Made by a program: the position numbers and the translations under genes. Positions 34,510-42,189 of a stretch of 64,000 nt of DNA are shown piece by piece. The notes below the pieces were generated by a model that worked only from the letters and a program-made list of their open reading frames with translations, did not search any database and was not told the origin of the DNA. The stretch covers positions 14,043 to 78,042 of the forward strand of contig CAZELI010000006.1 in assembly GCA_964512985.1 (NCBI GenBank), given 5' to 3'. The stretch's first letter is position 1. Each line of letters opens with the position of its first letter. This stretch comes from CAYPGT01 sp964512985 (GTDB taxonomy: Bacteria > Cyanobacteriota > Vampirovibrionia > LMEP-6097).

Positions 34510-34967
34510 TGAGTATATTTGATATTTATGATACAGCACAAAACGGGCTTAACGCTATGCGTGATACTATGCATTTGGCATCAGAAAACGTCGCCAACAT
34601 GCTTACACCAGGCTATAAAGCTAAAACTGGAGTATTAACAGCAAGAGCAGATAATGAAAGCTTCTCTGATATAGTCGCTGCACTAGGAAGTGATATCAGT
34701 ACTAGTAGATTACTTAAAGGTGAGCATCGCGGTTCGGGAGCAATGGTCGCTAAGATCGTCATAGATAAGCGTCCTGGTCCTAAGGTTTATATCCCAGGTC
34801 ATCCACTTGCTGACGCTGATGGTAACGTAGAGATGTCTAACGTAGATGGTGCAGCAGAAATGCTGAAGATGATGGATGCAGTTAGACAATATAAAGCTAA
34901 CTTGAGTATAGTTGAGATGGCGAAGAAAGCTTCCCAAGAAGCTCTTCAAATGACTAAAAATACATAA
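34509..34967 (+). CDS. flgC: Flagellar basal-body rod protein FlgC
   Basis: FlgC is a second proximal rod subunit. The N-terminal rod motif (ASENVANMLTPGYKAK) and the FlgC-typical block VYIPGHPLADADGNVEMSNVD are clear, followed by the C-terminal helix MMDAVRQYKANLSIVEMAKKASQEAL. Length 152. It overlaps flgB by one nucleotide. In most genomes fliE follows flgBC; here the next gene is an unrelated convergent one, so the operon stops after flgC. Confidence 0.93.
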   Translation: MSIFDIYDTAQNGLNAMRDTMHLASENVANMLTPGYKAKTGVLTARADNESFSDIVAALGSDISTSRLLKGEHRGSGAMVAKIVIDKRPGPKVYIPGHPLADADGNVEMSNVDGAAEMLKMMDAVRQYKANLSIVEMAKKASQEALQMTKNT

Positions 34968-35021
34968 CTAGGCTTCTAATAATTAAACCGAAACTTATTT
35001 ATAAGGTATTTCATGTACTTT

Positions 35022-35064
35022 AATTCAGCCGCGCGCAGCGCAAACGCCGCGAAGCGGCGGAACC
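35022..35064 (-). repeat. Family C hairpin repeat, inverted half copy
   Basis: The reverse complement of the first half of the family C repeat (stems CGCCGC-ttc-GCGGCG and GCGCTGCGCGC). It is oriented opposite to the full copy at 36269-36419, so the gene at 35112-36155 is bracketed by inverted copies. Confidence 0.8.
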
Positions 35065-35111
35065 TTCCATTACAATCAGGATTTAAATAAAATAAAAAAA
35101 TAAACCACTAC

Positions 35112-36155
35112 TTAAGCCGCAGTATGTAAATGCTTCTTGATAGCCTGGAAGTCAGGTATTGGTACACCGCTGATTTGAGTAAATATTTCACCTAGCTTAT
35201 AAAGTGGCTTAGCAAGAACCGACTTCATAAGATTAAGAGAGAAACCTTGTTCTTCTTCAGCATGTCCCTTGAGACTACTGAAGCCATTTTGCAAACCAAA
35301 AACATTTAACAGTAATCCTGCTATGCCATCAATAGCTACAGCATATTTAAAGCCAGCAGCATCTAAAATATCTACCACCATTGCAAGTCCCGACTTAAGT
35401 GCGCATCTACCATCTTCATTAGCAGCAGTAAGTAAACTATTAATCAGTTGATGGTCTTTTTCTTGTTTGGGTGCTGAATTAAGTTCAAGAGCTTTACCAA
35501 ATGCTTCCTTCAAAACTGAGCAAACCAGCATAGATACAGCATTTAAAGCAGGAGCAAAAATTGAGATTGCTGAAAGAAATCCGTTTTCTTTAGTGTGTTG
35601 TTTGCGCGAGAAAAATCCTGAATAAATAGTTGCTAGTGAATTAAGTAATCCAATGCCATTAATACTGGTGACTAAAGCACCTGTAACTTTACCTCTATTC
35701 TCTAAAAGTTCTTTAGAGTTTTTTACAATAGCACCTGATGCGTTTTTCACTCCGCAGACCTGAGCAGCAAGATTACCAATTATCTCGAAAGGCTTAGCTA
35801 AAGTACCGCCCTTCTCTTCTCCGCCTATCATCTTATTAGTAAGCCATTCTACAACTGATTCAAACGCATTCGCTAATATCACTGCCTTGGGGAATCTGCG
35901 ATTAAACACAACATCTTTAGCAGCAAGTGCAGTATAGATACCTAACTCTAGCGCTGAAAGTTTCTCCATCGCTTCTCCAGTTTTGCGAGCTTGCTCAGAT
36001 AGTCGTTCCATAGCATGCCGCTGATCAAATTCAGGGGTCTTCTCAATAACTTCTGGTAGTATACGTGCTGGCTCTATACTTTGGCTAAAAGCACTAGGAG
36101 TATGTAAATTAATAGCAGTAGTATTTATATTGCTCCTATTGAGAATAATTCTCAA
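35112..36155 (-). CDS. Hypothetical helical protein, Fur-box-associated
   Basis: A 347-residue protein with alternating amphipathic helices and several moderately hydrophobic stretches (LEIYTALAAKDVV-like, FLSAISIFAPALNAVSMLVCSVL near 195-220, AIDGIAGLLLNVFGL near 280). I recognise no family. The only start upstream of Met 49 is a TTG at 36153-36155; that TTG lies inside a perfect TGAGAAT-a-ATTCTCA palindrome. An AGGAG follows within the next codons, which leaves the true start uncertain. The gene is flanked by inverted family C repeats, which suggests mobility or at least a repeat-rich origin. Confidence 0.6.
   Translation of the reverse strand: MRIILNRSNINTTAINLHTPSAFSQSIEPARILPEVIEKTPEFDQRHAMERLSEQARKTGEAMEKLSALELGIYTALAAKDVVFNRRFPKAVILANAFESVVEWLTNKMIGGEEKGGTLAKPFEIIGNLAAQVCGVKNASGAIVKNSKELLENRGKVTGALVTSINGIGLLNSLATIYSGFFSRKQHTKENGFLSAISIFAPALNAVSMLVCSVLKEAFGKALELNSAPKQEKDHQLINSLLTAANEDGRCALKSGLAMVVDILDAAGFKYAVAIDGIAGLLLNVFGLQNGFSSLKGHAEEEQGFSLNLMKSVLAKPLYKLGEIFTQISGVPIPDFQAIKKHLHTAA
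36140..36154. promoter_or_regulatory. Fur-family-like 7-1-7 operator
   Basis: TGAGAAT-A-ATTCTCA is a perfect 7-1-7 inverted repeat, the form bound by Fur-superfamily repressors. It overlaps the 5' end of the 35112-36155 gene. A further half site, AATGAGAATC, lies about 35 bp upstream (near 36189). Inference: iron- or metal-dependent repression. Confidence 0.5.
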
Positions 36156-36268
36156 TTAATATGTATATTTTAACTCTTTTCTTCTCTAAATGAGAATCTA
36201 TTGCAATAAAAAGATTATTAAACGTAACTACTCAGATCTTTATATATTTCTATTTTATCCCTAGAACA

Positions 36269-36419
36269 GGGATGGGGTGGGGTTCCGCCGCTGCGCGGCG
36301 TTTGCGCTGCGCGCAGCTTAGTACGATAAATTATTAGCAGTCCGCAGGACAAAACGCGCCGAAGGCGCGTAATCACAACCTAAAATGAGATTTAGATAAA
36401 TAAATGATTATTTGATTAG
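36269..36419. repeat. Family C hairpin-cluster repeat, copy 2
   Basis: A full-length copy matching 24431-24580 through both the hairpin cluster and the AT-rich tail (TAAAATGAGATTTAGATA ... ATTATTTGATTAG). It occupies most of the gap 36156-36478. Confidence 0.85.
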
Positions 36420-36466
36420 CTGAGTAGTTACTATTAAGCCTAATTAGTTAAATAAGATGATAAATA

Positions 36467-36487
36467 TGTACAGAAATAGTGTACAAT
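36467..36487 (+). promoter_or_regulatory. Leaderless promoter and TGTACA operator of the phd-PIN operon
   Basis: Two TGTACA palindromes (36467-36472 and 36480-36485), flanked by AT steps so that the whole is an inverted repeat, overlap the TACAAT -10 (36482-36487), which ends 6 nt before the ATG at 36494. This is where an antitoxin would bind to repress its own operon. Confidence 0.55.
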
Positions 36488-36493
36488 ATATTT

Positions 36494-36808
36494 ATGGATC
36501 ATTTGCAATCACTAGGAAAAGCTGAGGCACGAAAAAATTTTCTTGGTATTCTAAATGGATTTACACAAGGTGTTTCGCGGCCTATTTTAGTAACTGATCA
36601 TGGTAAGGCACAGGCTGTAATATTGCCATACGAAGAATATCAGTCTATAAAAGCCAGGCTTAAAAATACGGAAAACTCTAGCAAGAAAAAAGTAAGCATC
36701 TTCGGAGATAGCATTGAACTTGTTGGTGGACTTGATGAAAATTATAGTGTATGGAATGAATATAAAGATGAATGGGAAGCTAAGTGGGATAAGCTGTTAG
36801 ATGACTAG
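36494..36808 (+). CDS. Phd/YefM-type antitoxin
   Basis: The N-terminal part has the Phd/YefM DNA-binding pattern (SLGKAEARKNFLGIL, PILVTDHGKAQAVILPYEEYQSI). The C-terminal third, acidic and Trp-rich (WNEYKDEWEAKWDKLL), would wrap the toxin. I place the start at ATG 36494; a GTG at 36479 is in frame but lies in the operator. The toxin gene begins 8 nt before this gene ends. Length 104. Role: neutralises the PIN ribonuclease and autoregulates. Confidence 0.88.
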   Translation: MDHLQSLGKAEARKNFLGILNGFTQGVSRPILVTDHGKAQAVILPYEEYQSIKARLKNTENSSKKKVSIFGDSIELVGGLDENYSVWNEYKDEWEAKWDKLLDD

Positions 36809-37214
36809 CTTTGTAATAGATACCCATCCCTTGGCTTGGAAAGAGGATTCCAGCGAACACAAAAAACTCTCTGCAAGAGTGAAAAAGATTTTCAAAAATC
36901 TAGACCATGGCAAGGATAATCTATATATACCAGCACCTGTGGTTTGGGAATTAGGTAACTTATTCAAAACAGGTAGACTAAAAGTCAAAACTCATAGCAG
37001 TTTTGAACAATGGTTCAGGGGAACTATACTTAGTCATCCTAATATATATTTTGTAGAAACCACATTAGAAGATGTCTTACTTGCTAGTAGTTTAGAAGTA
37101 AATAATGATCCCTTTGACAGACTGATTGTTGCAACTGCAATACGAATGGAATTAGCTTTGATCACTAAAGATGAAAGAATAAGTAAATTCAAACCTTGTA
37201 AAGTTGTTTGGTAA
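36801..37214 (+). CDS. PIN-domain toxin (VapC-like ribonuclease)
   Basis: PIN toxins are Mg-dependent endoribonucleases. The acidic residues are in place: FVIDTHPLAW (Asp 6), VVWELGNL (Glu near 50), and NDPFDRLIVATA (two Asp near 99 and 102), and a C-terminal LITKDERI. It overlaps the antitoxin gene by 8 nt and is therefore coupled. The DTHxLxW form belongs to the COG3744 subgroup that pairs with Phd antitoxins. Length 137. Confidence 0.9.
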   Translation: MTSFVIDTHPLAWKEDSSEHKKLSARVKKIFKNLDHGKDNLYIPAPVVWELGNLFKTGRLKVKTHSSFEQWFRGTILSHPNIYFVETTLEDVLLASSLEVNNDPFDRLIVATAIRMELALITKDERISKFKPCKVVW

Positions 37215-37236
37215 GGAGTTGCTACAATATATACCC

Positions 37237-38196
37237 ATGCCAGAAACAATCTATGACTGTCTTATTATCGGTGCAGGTCCAGCAGGGCTAGGCGCTGGTC
37301 TCTACGCATCACGCGGTAACTTGAAAACTGCCATCCTTGAGAAGGGCATAGTAGGTGGTCAACTACAAATCACTGAAGATATAGAAAACTATCCAGGTAT
37401 GGATCATATGACCGGACCGCAGGTCTCAGATGCGATGGAAGCACAGACTAAGCGCTTTGGTTGTGAGATCATTACTAACTGCGGAGTAACAGAAGTAGAT
37501 CTAGAAGCGCAACCTAAAATTATTAAGACCTCTACTGGTACTACTTATAAAGCTAAGACTGTAATTATTGCAAGTGGCTCAGAACATAGACGCTTAGGCG
37601 TGCCTGGCGAGCTAGAGCTTTCGGGTAAAGGTGTAAGTTATTGTGCGGTATGTGATGGAGCGTTTTTTAAAGAGAGGGAACTGGTGGTTATCGGTGGTGG
37701 ATCGTCAGCAGTAGAAGAAGGAAACTTCCTTACTAAGTATGCTAAGAAAGTTACACTGATTCACCGTCGTAATGAACTGCGCGCAGAACGTATTCTCCAA
37801 GATCGTTTCAAGAAGAATCCTAAGACCGAAATCATCTGGGATACTACTATAGAAAAGATCAACGGTGATATGCTTGGTGTTACTTCTGTGACTATTAAAG
37901 ATGCTAAAACAGGTGAGACTAAAGACTTCCCTTGTGAAGGTGTGTTTATTTATGTAGGTTTAGATCCTAATACGCAATTCCTTGAGGGTAAGATTAAAGT
38001 AGACGGAGCAGGAAAAATTATCACCAACGAGAGAATGGAAACCAGTGTTCCTGGTGTCTATGCTGCTGGCGACATCCGCAACACAATACTTAAACAAGCT
38101 ATCACAGCAGCTTCTGACGGATCGCTTGCCGCGACTATGGCGATAGGCTATGTAGAATCACTGGAAGATGCGGTAGCTGAGACTGCTAAAGCCTAG
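37237..38196 (+). CDS. trxB: Thioredoxin reductase
   Basis: TrxB transfers electrons from NADPH through FAD and a disulfide to thioredoxin. Visible motifs: FAD site CLIIGAGPAGLGAGLYASRG, redox pair CAVCDG (about residue 134), NADPH site VVIGGGSSAVEEG, and FAD site GVYAAGDIRN. I start at the ATG 37237, 8 nt after a TACAAT (37223-37228); an upstream TTG at 37204 would begin inside the toxin gene. Length 319 is normal. Confidence 0.95.
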   Translation: MPETIYDCLIIGAGPAGLGAGLYASRGNLKTAILEKGIVGGQLQITEDIENYPGMDHMTGPQVSDAMEAQTKRFGCEIITNCGVTEVDLEAQPKIIKTSTGTTYKAKTVIIASGSEHRRLGVPGELELSGKGVSYCAVCDGAFFKERELVVIGGGSSAVEEGNFLTKYAKKVTLIHRRNELRAERILQDRFKKNPKTEIIWDTTIEKINGDMLGVTSVTIKDAKTGETKDFPCEGVFIYVGLDPNTQFLEGKIKVDGAGKIITNERMETSVPGVYAAGDIRNTILKQAITAASDGSLAATMAIGYVESLEDAVAETAKA

Positions 38197-38759
38197 GCTC
38201 TTGCTTCTAAAATCAATTTCTTCAGCTTAGCTACTGCCTGATCCACATCATCATTAACAACAGTATATTTAAACTTACCAGTAAACTTCATTTCTTCTTG
38301 GGCTTTAGCAAGGCGTTTTTGCAGTACATCTTCTTTCTCAGTACCACGCTTGCGTAGGCGTGCTTCTAATTCTTCTAAGCTTGGTGGTATTAGAAATATA
38401 CTTAAAGCTTCTGGACACTTCTGCATCACCTGCAAAGCACCTTGCACTTCTATCTCTAGAAACACATCCTTACCCGATGCTAAAGTATCTACGACAAAGT
38501 TACGCGGAGTGCCATAGTAATTACCAACAAACTCTGCCCATTCTAAAAACGCATCCTGCTCTATCATCTGTTGAAACTCTTCGCGGGTTTTATAAAAATA
38601 GTCTTCGCCTTCCTTCTCACCAGGACGCTTCTCACGCGTAGTGCAGCTTATAGAAAACTCTATATCAGTTAGCTCTTCAAACAATCTATTAACGATAGTC
38701 CCCTTCCCCACTCCAGAAGGACCAGTAAAAATTATTAGGTTGTTTTTCGGACTTACCAT
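38193..38759 (-). CDS. gmk: Guanylate kinase
   Basis: Gmk phosphorylates GMP to GDP. The P-loop GPSGVGKGT is at residue 13, followed by the GMP-binding block SCTTREKRPGEKEGEDYFY, LEWAEFVGNYYGTP and DVFLEIEVQGA. Length 188. A TAATAT box ends 7 nt before the ATG, so the message is probably leaderless. Its stop overlaps the trxB stop by 4 nt (convergent). Confidence 0.95.
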   Translation of the reverse strand: MVSPKNNLIIFTGPSGVGKGTIVNRLFEELTDIEFSISCTTREKRPGEKEGEDYFYKTREEFQQMIEQDAFLEWAEFVGNYYGTPRNFVVDTLASGKDVFLEIEVQGALQVMQKCPEALSIFLIPPSLEELEARLRKRGTEKEDVLQKRLAKAQEEMKFTGKFKYTVVNDDVDQAVAKLKKLILEARA

Positions 38760-38783
38760 TTATCTAATATTACCCCAAAGCTT

Positions 38784-40118
38784 CTAAATAACCTCTTTTA
38801 CCAATCTAGGTATTTGAGATATCGCATATAAAGGCACGCTTAAAATTTTGTCTTGAAAATCAAGTTTATTAGTTGAAATCCTTAAGCCAATTGGTGATTT
38901 AAATTTATCCATAAAATATCTTAAACTTCTCAAACTACCTCTTTTAGCAGATTTAACTTCAACGGGGATTTGCAAACCATTCACAGCAAGTAAGTAATCA
39001 ATTTCAGCACCATCTGTAACATCTTCTCTATCCCAATAATATAACTTTGTCTCTCTATAAAATTCAGCATTACTAAGCAGCTCCTGCCCCACAAACTGCT
39101 CAGCAAGTGCACCTGAAGCAATTGAATGTAGGTCTTCAGCTAATATCATATCTTTGTCTAAACCTAACATGCTTTGTACTAATCCAATATCAAGAAAAAT
39201 AGCTTTAAAATGTTTATCTGAGGCACCGGCTTCAAGTGGCAATCCTGTAGCATTAGCTCTTTTAATTTTATGAACAATGCCAGCTTGGATTAAAAGTTCC
39301 AGAGCTTCCTTAATGTCTCTAGATTTAGCATCTGGATTAACAGTTGAATATTTAAATTTCTTACAGATTTGTTTTGGGATGCTACTTAGAGTATCTTCTA
39401 GATATTTATGTTTTGCTTTTGAAGCATATTTACCAAAGTCATCTCTATAATTTGCAAGGATAGATTGTTGTATGGTGAGAATCTGATCTAAACTGGCTCC
39501 AGTAATAAATTTCTCTATAACTTCTGGCATACCACCAAAGTGAAAATACTTCTTTAACTCTTTTAAAAGTAACTCATGGTAAAAATCATCAAACTCTTTC
39601 TTGAGACTAATAGAAGCAACCCAGTTCTGAAGCGCCTCTTGTGAACCAGCTTGTAAATATTCATCAAAGCTAGTGGGTTTCATATAGATATAATGTACGC
39701 GACCTACTGGGATACTAATTTCACCTGAATGCAATACAAAGTCCAACAACGAACCTGCCGCAATAATATGTAAACCAGGCATATCCTCATAAAAATATCT
39801 CAGTGCTAAGATCGCTTGCGGACATTGTTGTATTTCATCCAAGAATAATAAAGTTTTACCTATAAATACTCTCTTGCCGGTACTTGCATAAATTTTCTCA
39901 AGCATCGTTTGTGGGTTTAAATCATCAAAACATTTTTTGAGGTTTGGTTCTTTTTCAAAATTAACTTCTACAAAACTATTCTCACCAAAATGCTGTAGCG
40001 CAAAGGCCTTAACTGCATAAGACTTACCGATTTGCCTGGCCCCTCTCAGAAGTAAGGGATGAGGATGAACTTCTTGCATCCATTGGCTAAAATACCCCCC
40101 TATTTTTCGACTAAACAT
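38784..40118 (-). CDS. AAA ATPase of the AAA_14/DUF4143 family, second copy
   Basis: Same family as the gene at 8758: Walker A LRGARQIGKS (about 31), Walker B LLFLDEIQQCP (about 95), AAGSLLDF, and a C-terminal DUF4143 module with a nuclease-like motif (AEIDYLLAVNGLQIPVEVKSAK). The two proteins are clearly diverged, so this is not a recent duplication. I use ATG 40116-40118, 6 nt below TATAAT on the minus strand; an upstream Met at 40175 lies beyond the promoter. Solitary, between gmk and a divergent methyltransferase-like gene. Confidence 0.87.
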   Translation of the reverse strand: MFSRKIGGYFSQWMQEVHPHPLLLRGARQIGKSYAVKAFALQHFGENSFVEVNFEKEPNLKKCFDDLNPQTMLEKIYASTGKRVFIGKTLLFLDEIQQCPQAILALRYFYEDMPGLHIIAAGSLLDFVLHSGEISIPVGRVHYIYMKPTSFDEYLQAGSQEALQNWVASISLKKEFDDFYHELLLKELKKYFHFGGMPEVIEKFITGASLDQILTIQQSILANYRDDFGKYASKAKHKYLEDTLSSIPKQICKKFKYSTVNPDAKSRDIKEALELLIQAGIVHKIKRANATGLPLEAGASDKHFKAIFLDIGLVQSMLGLDKDMILAEDLHSIASGALAEQFVGQELLSNAEFYRETKLYYWDREDVTDGAEIDYLLAVNGLQIPVEVKSAKRGSLRSLRYFMDKFKSPIGLRISTNKLDFQDKILSVPLYAISQIPRLVKEVI

Positions 40119-40137
40119 GGCTATATTATACCCCCAA
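40084..40137 (-). promoter_or_regulatory. Direct-repeat operator at the second DUF4143 promoter
   Basis: Read on the plus strand, TGGCTAAAATACCCCCC (40084) and TGGCTATATTATACCCCC (40118) are near-identical motifs 34 bp apart. The second contains the TATAAT -10 of the minus-strand gene, the first lies within its first codons. The arrangement suggests autoregulation. Confidence 0.45.
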
Positions 40138-40206
40138 TTTTGACCAAAATCTATAGATATGAGGCTAGACTTCAAAAATGCTAAGATAATATACGTGCAG
40201 CCAGGT

Positions 40207-41199
40207 ATGAATATAGGACTACATATGCATGCAATGCATAAAGCTCAGAACACACCTGTAAGCTTAGTATCTGAAAGTTCACCAGATACTGCTAAAACAG
40301 CTAATGTACCAACTCAAAAATTACCTAGTCAGTTAGCTGCAGTCTGTCCAGTAATAGCAGGGTATCAATTCTTCTTCTATCCAGATGGAAAAACTGACCA
40401 GGTTAAAGAACCACATGTAGAAGATTACTGGGATTATATGTGCTGTTTTAGTGAGGATGAACCACTATTAATAAATTCTCCTCCAATTCCTTATATAGAA
40501 ATACAAACAAAAATTGATAATGAAATGCGATACGGGCGACTAAGTCACAGCGCAGGATGTATAAGTGGTCTTTATGGGAGTCCAAGCCCATATTCTGACT
40601 CCTTGTTAAAAACAACTATCATTTATCCTTCTTTAACTCATTGGTCTGATTTGAAAAGTTTTAGAGAAGATTTTCCACCAGGTACTAAAAAAATAATGGA
40701 ACTAAAACAAGCTCCAAGATCTGAATTTGGAAAGAGACTGGAAGAAGTTATGAAAGATCGAGAGATTATAGATTTATGCTGTGGTCATGTACACGCTTCT
40801 TTTCAAGTACGTTTACTAGCTCAACTCTTTCAAGCTAAAAATTACCTCGGTGTAGATATAAATGCTCCAAATGAAAGTATTAAAGATGAGTTTCATCTTG
40901 GCGATAGATTTCAATCAATTTTTTTTAATAGTGATATTGATGATTTCTTAAATCCTATTAGACCAGTCAAACAAGGCAGAGTCTTTTTCTTCTTAGGTGT
41001 CGATTGTCATGATCCAATTAAAATTGAACCATTAAGGAAAAAACTACTCGATGCTATAGGAGAAAATGATTACCTAGTAGTTTCAACTGATTATGATAAA
41101 AAGCAATGGAAATTCAGTAATCATGGATTAACCAAAATAGCTGAAGATGATAGTAAGCCAGACTATAAGAAATATGCAATTTATAAAAAGAGTGCTTAG
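40207..41199 (+). CDS. Methyltransferase-like protein with unknown N-terminal domain
   Basis: The C-terminal half (about 190-330) has a class I SAM-methyltransferase pattern: EIIDLCCGHVHA as motif I, YLGVDINAPN as motif II, and a later hydrophobic strand (GRVFFFLGVDCHD). The N-terminal 180 residues have no recognised domain. Motif I has Cys and His where Gly residues are usual, so activity is uncertain. Start is ambiguous between ATG 40159 and ATG 40207; the latter has a GATAAT box 16 nt upstream. Divergent from the DUF4143 gene. Confidence 0.6.
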   Translation: MNIGLHMHAMHKAQNTPVSLVSESSPDTAKTANVPTQKLPSQLAAVCPVIAGYQFFFYPDGKTDQVKEPHVEDYWDYMCCFSEDEPLLINSPPIPYIEIQTKIDNEMRYGRLSHSAGCISGLYGSPSPYSDSLLKTTIIYPSLTHWSDLKSFREDFPPGTKKIMELKQAPRSEFGKRLEEVMKDREIIDLCCGHVHASFQVRLLAQLFQAKNYLGVDINAPNESIKDEFHLGDRFQSIFFNSDIDDFLNPIRPVKQGRVFFFLGVDCHDPIKIEPLRKKLLDAIGENDYLVVSTDYDKKQWKFSNHGLTKIAEDDSKPDYKKYAIYKKSA

Positions 41200-41202
41200 C
41201 TT

Positions 41203-41658
41203 CTAAATCATTTTAACTACCAAATGATTCCCATCTAGCTTTTCTATCTTCACAGAGCTTCCTTGCCCGATCTCAGATCCATCAACACTATTAGCAAGCC
41301 AGGTTTCATCGAAGTCTAGAAGCTTGACTACACCAGGTTCTCCTCTAGTTATAGTCTTGAATACCATAGCTTCTCTACCAATAAGTTTCTCTGCGTAAGT
41401 ACCGTAATTCTTGGGATCATATTCAGCAGGGATTTTTACTATCATCTTCAGTAATGGTCTTACAGTAAATAAACAAATTACACTGAGAATTAATTCCAAA
41501 GCAAGAACATAAGTTATATCTATAGTAATAAAATTAACAACCAACCCTGTTATCAAAGTAGCTACAGCAAAACAAACAAAAATAAAAGTCCCTGGGGTAA
41601 AGGCTTCTATCAATAAAAGTAAACCAGCGATAACATAAAGTAGTAAGTGCAGGGGCAT
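41203..41658 (-). CDS. NfeD-like membrane protein
   Basis: A short NfeD-type protein: three or four membrane helices in residues 3-75, then an OB-fold domain (LIGREAMVFKTITRGEPGVVKLLDFDETW, ending VKIEKLDGNHLVVKM). NfeD proteins act with stomatin/prohibitin proteins in membrane microdomains, and a stomatin-like gene lies 500 bp away on the same strand (42164-43099), with two tiny membrane-protein genes between on the opposite strand. Length 151 places it with the short NfeD1b form. Confidence 0.82.
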   Translation of the reverse strand: MPLHLLLYVIAGLLLLIEAFTPGTFIFVCFAVATLITGLVVNFITIDITYVLALELILSVICLFTVRPLLKMIVKIPAEYDPKNYGTYAEKLIGREAMVFKTITRGEPGVVKLLDFDETWLANSVDGSEIGQGSSVKIEKLDGNHLVVKMI

Positions 41659-41848
41659 TGCATAATTTTATCGCATTTTTTCATTTCTTAACCTAGAGAG
41701 GTTAAATGACCCCCTTGAAAATTTTTGATCCACTATATTATCGTCAATAACCTTCGCAAACCCGCATAAATACTGAGATATAAAATAAATTCCCAGAGGT
41801 TTTTTGACCCCTTTCAATATAGCAAGCAATTCTGCATAATCTTACTAA

Positions 41849-42055
41849 ATGGACACTCCTACAAAATATCTATCACAATTATGCTTTCTTGCAGGTAGTG
41901 TTTTTGAAACACCCTTCGCCACCTCTATATTAAAAACAGTATCAGGTGAAATGGAATTTGATGATATAAATCTTATACCATGCATACTATTAGCAATAAT
42001 TGGGCTGTATTTTATTAGTGCAGGGTATATAATAAAGAAAGGAATAAAATTATGA
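41849..42055 (+). CDS. Small membrane protein, 68 residues
   Basis: Two hydrophobic stretches (about 8-30 weak and 42-64 strong) and a basic C-terminus. CATAAT (41835-41840) ends 8 nt before the ATG, matching the leaderless pattern. Its stop overlaps the next start as ATGA, indicating coupled translation with a 45-residue membrane peptide. The intervening region 41659-41848 holds an imperfect direct repeat (GAGGTT...TGACCCC at 41697 and 41796) and nothing else I can identify. Unknown function. Confidence 0.55.
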   Translation: MDTPTKYLSQLCFLAGSVFETPFATSILKTVSGEMEFDDINLIPCILLAIIGLYFISAGYIIKKGIKL

Positions 42056-42189
42056 CAATAGAAGAAAATCTTTTTGTTATCCTAGGTGCTTTTTTAATTG
42101 GCTTACCAGCTTTTATTGCTTCTTATGCTGCATTCCGCAAAAATCCTCAACAAAAAAAGCATACTAATTCCGCTCTGCTTTATCTTTAA
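42052..42189 (+). CDS. Small membrane peptide, 45 residues
   Basis: The start ATG shares bases with the preceding stop (ATGA). The product (MTIEENLFVILGAFLIGLP, then a basic RKNPQQKKH tail) is a single-helix membrane peptide with inside-positive C-terminus. Its 3' end overlaps the end of the convergent stomatin gene by 26 nt. Coupling to the upstream small gene is the best argument that it is translated. Confidence 0.45.
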   Translation: MTIEENLFVILGAFLIGLPAFIASYAAFRKNPQQKKHTNSALLYL

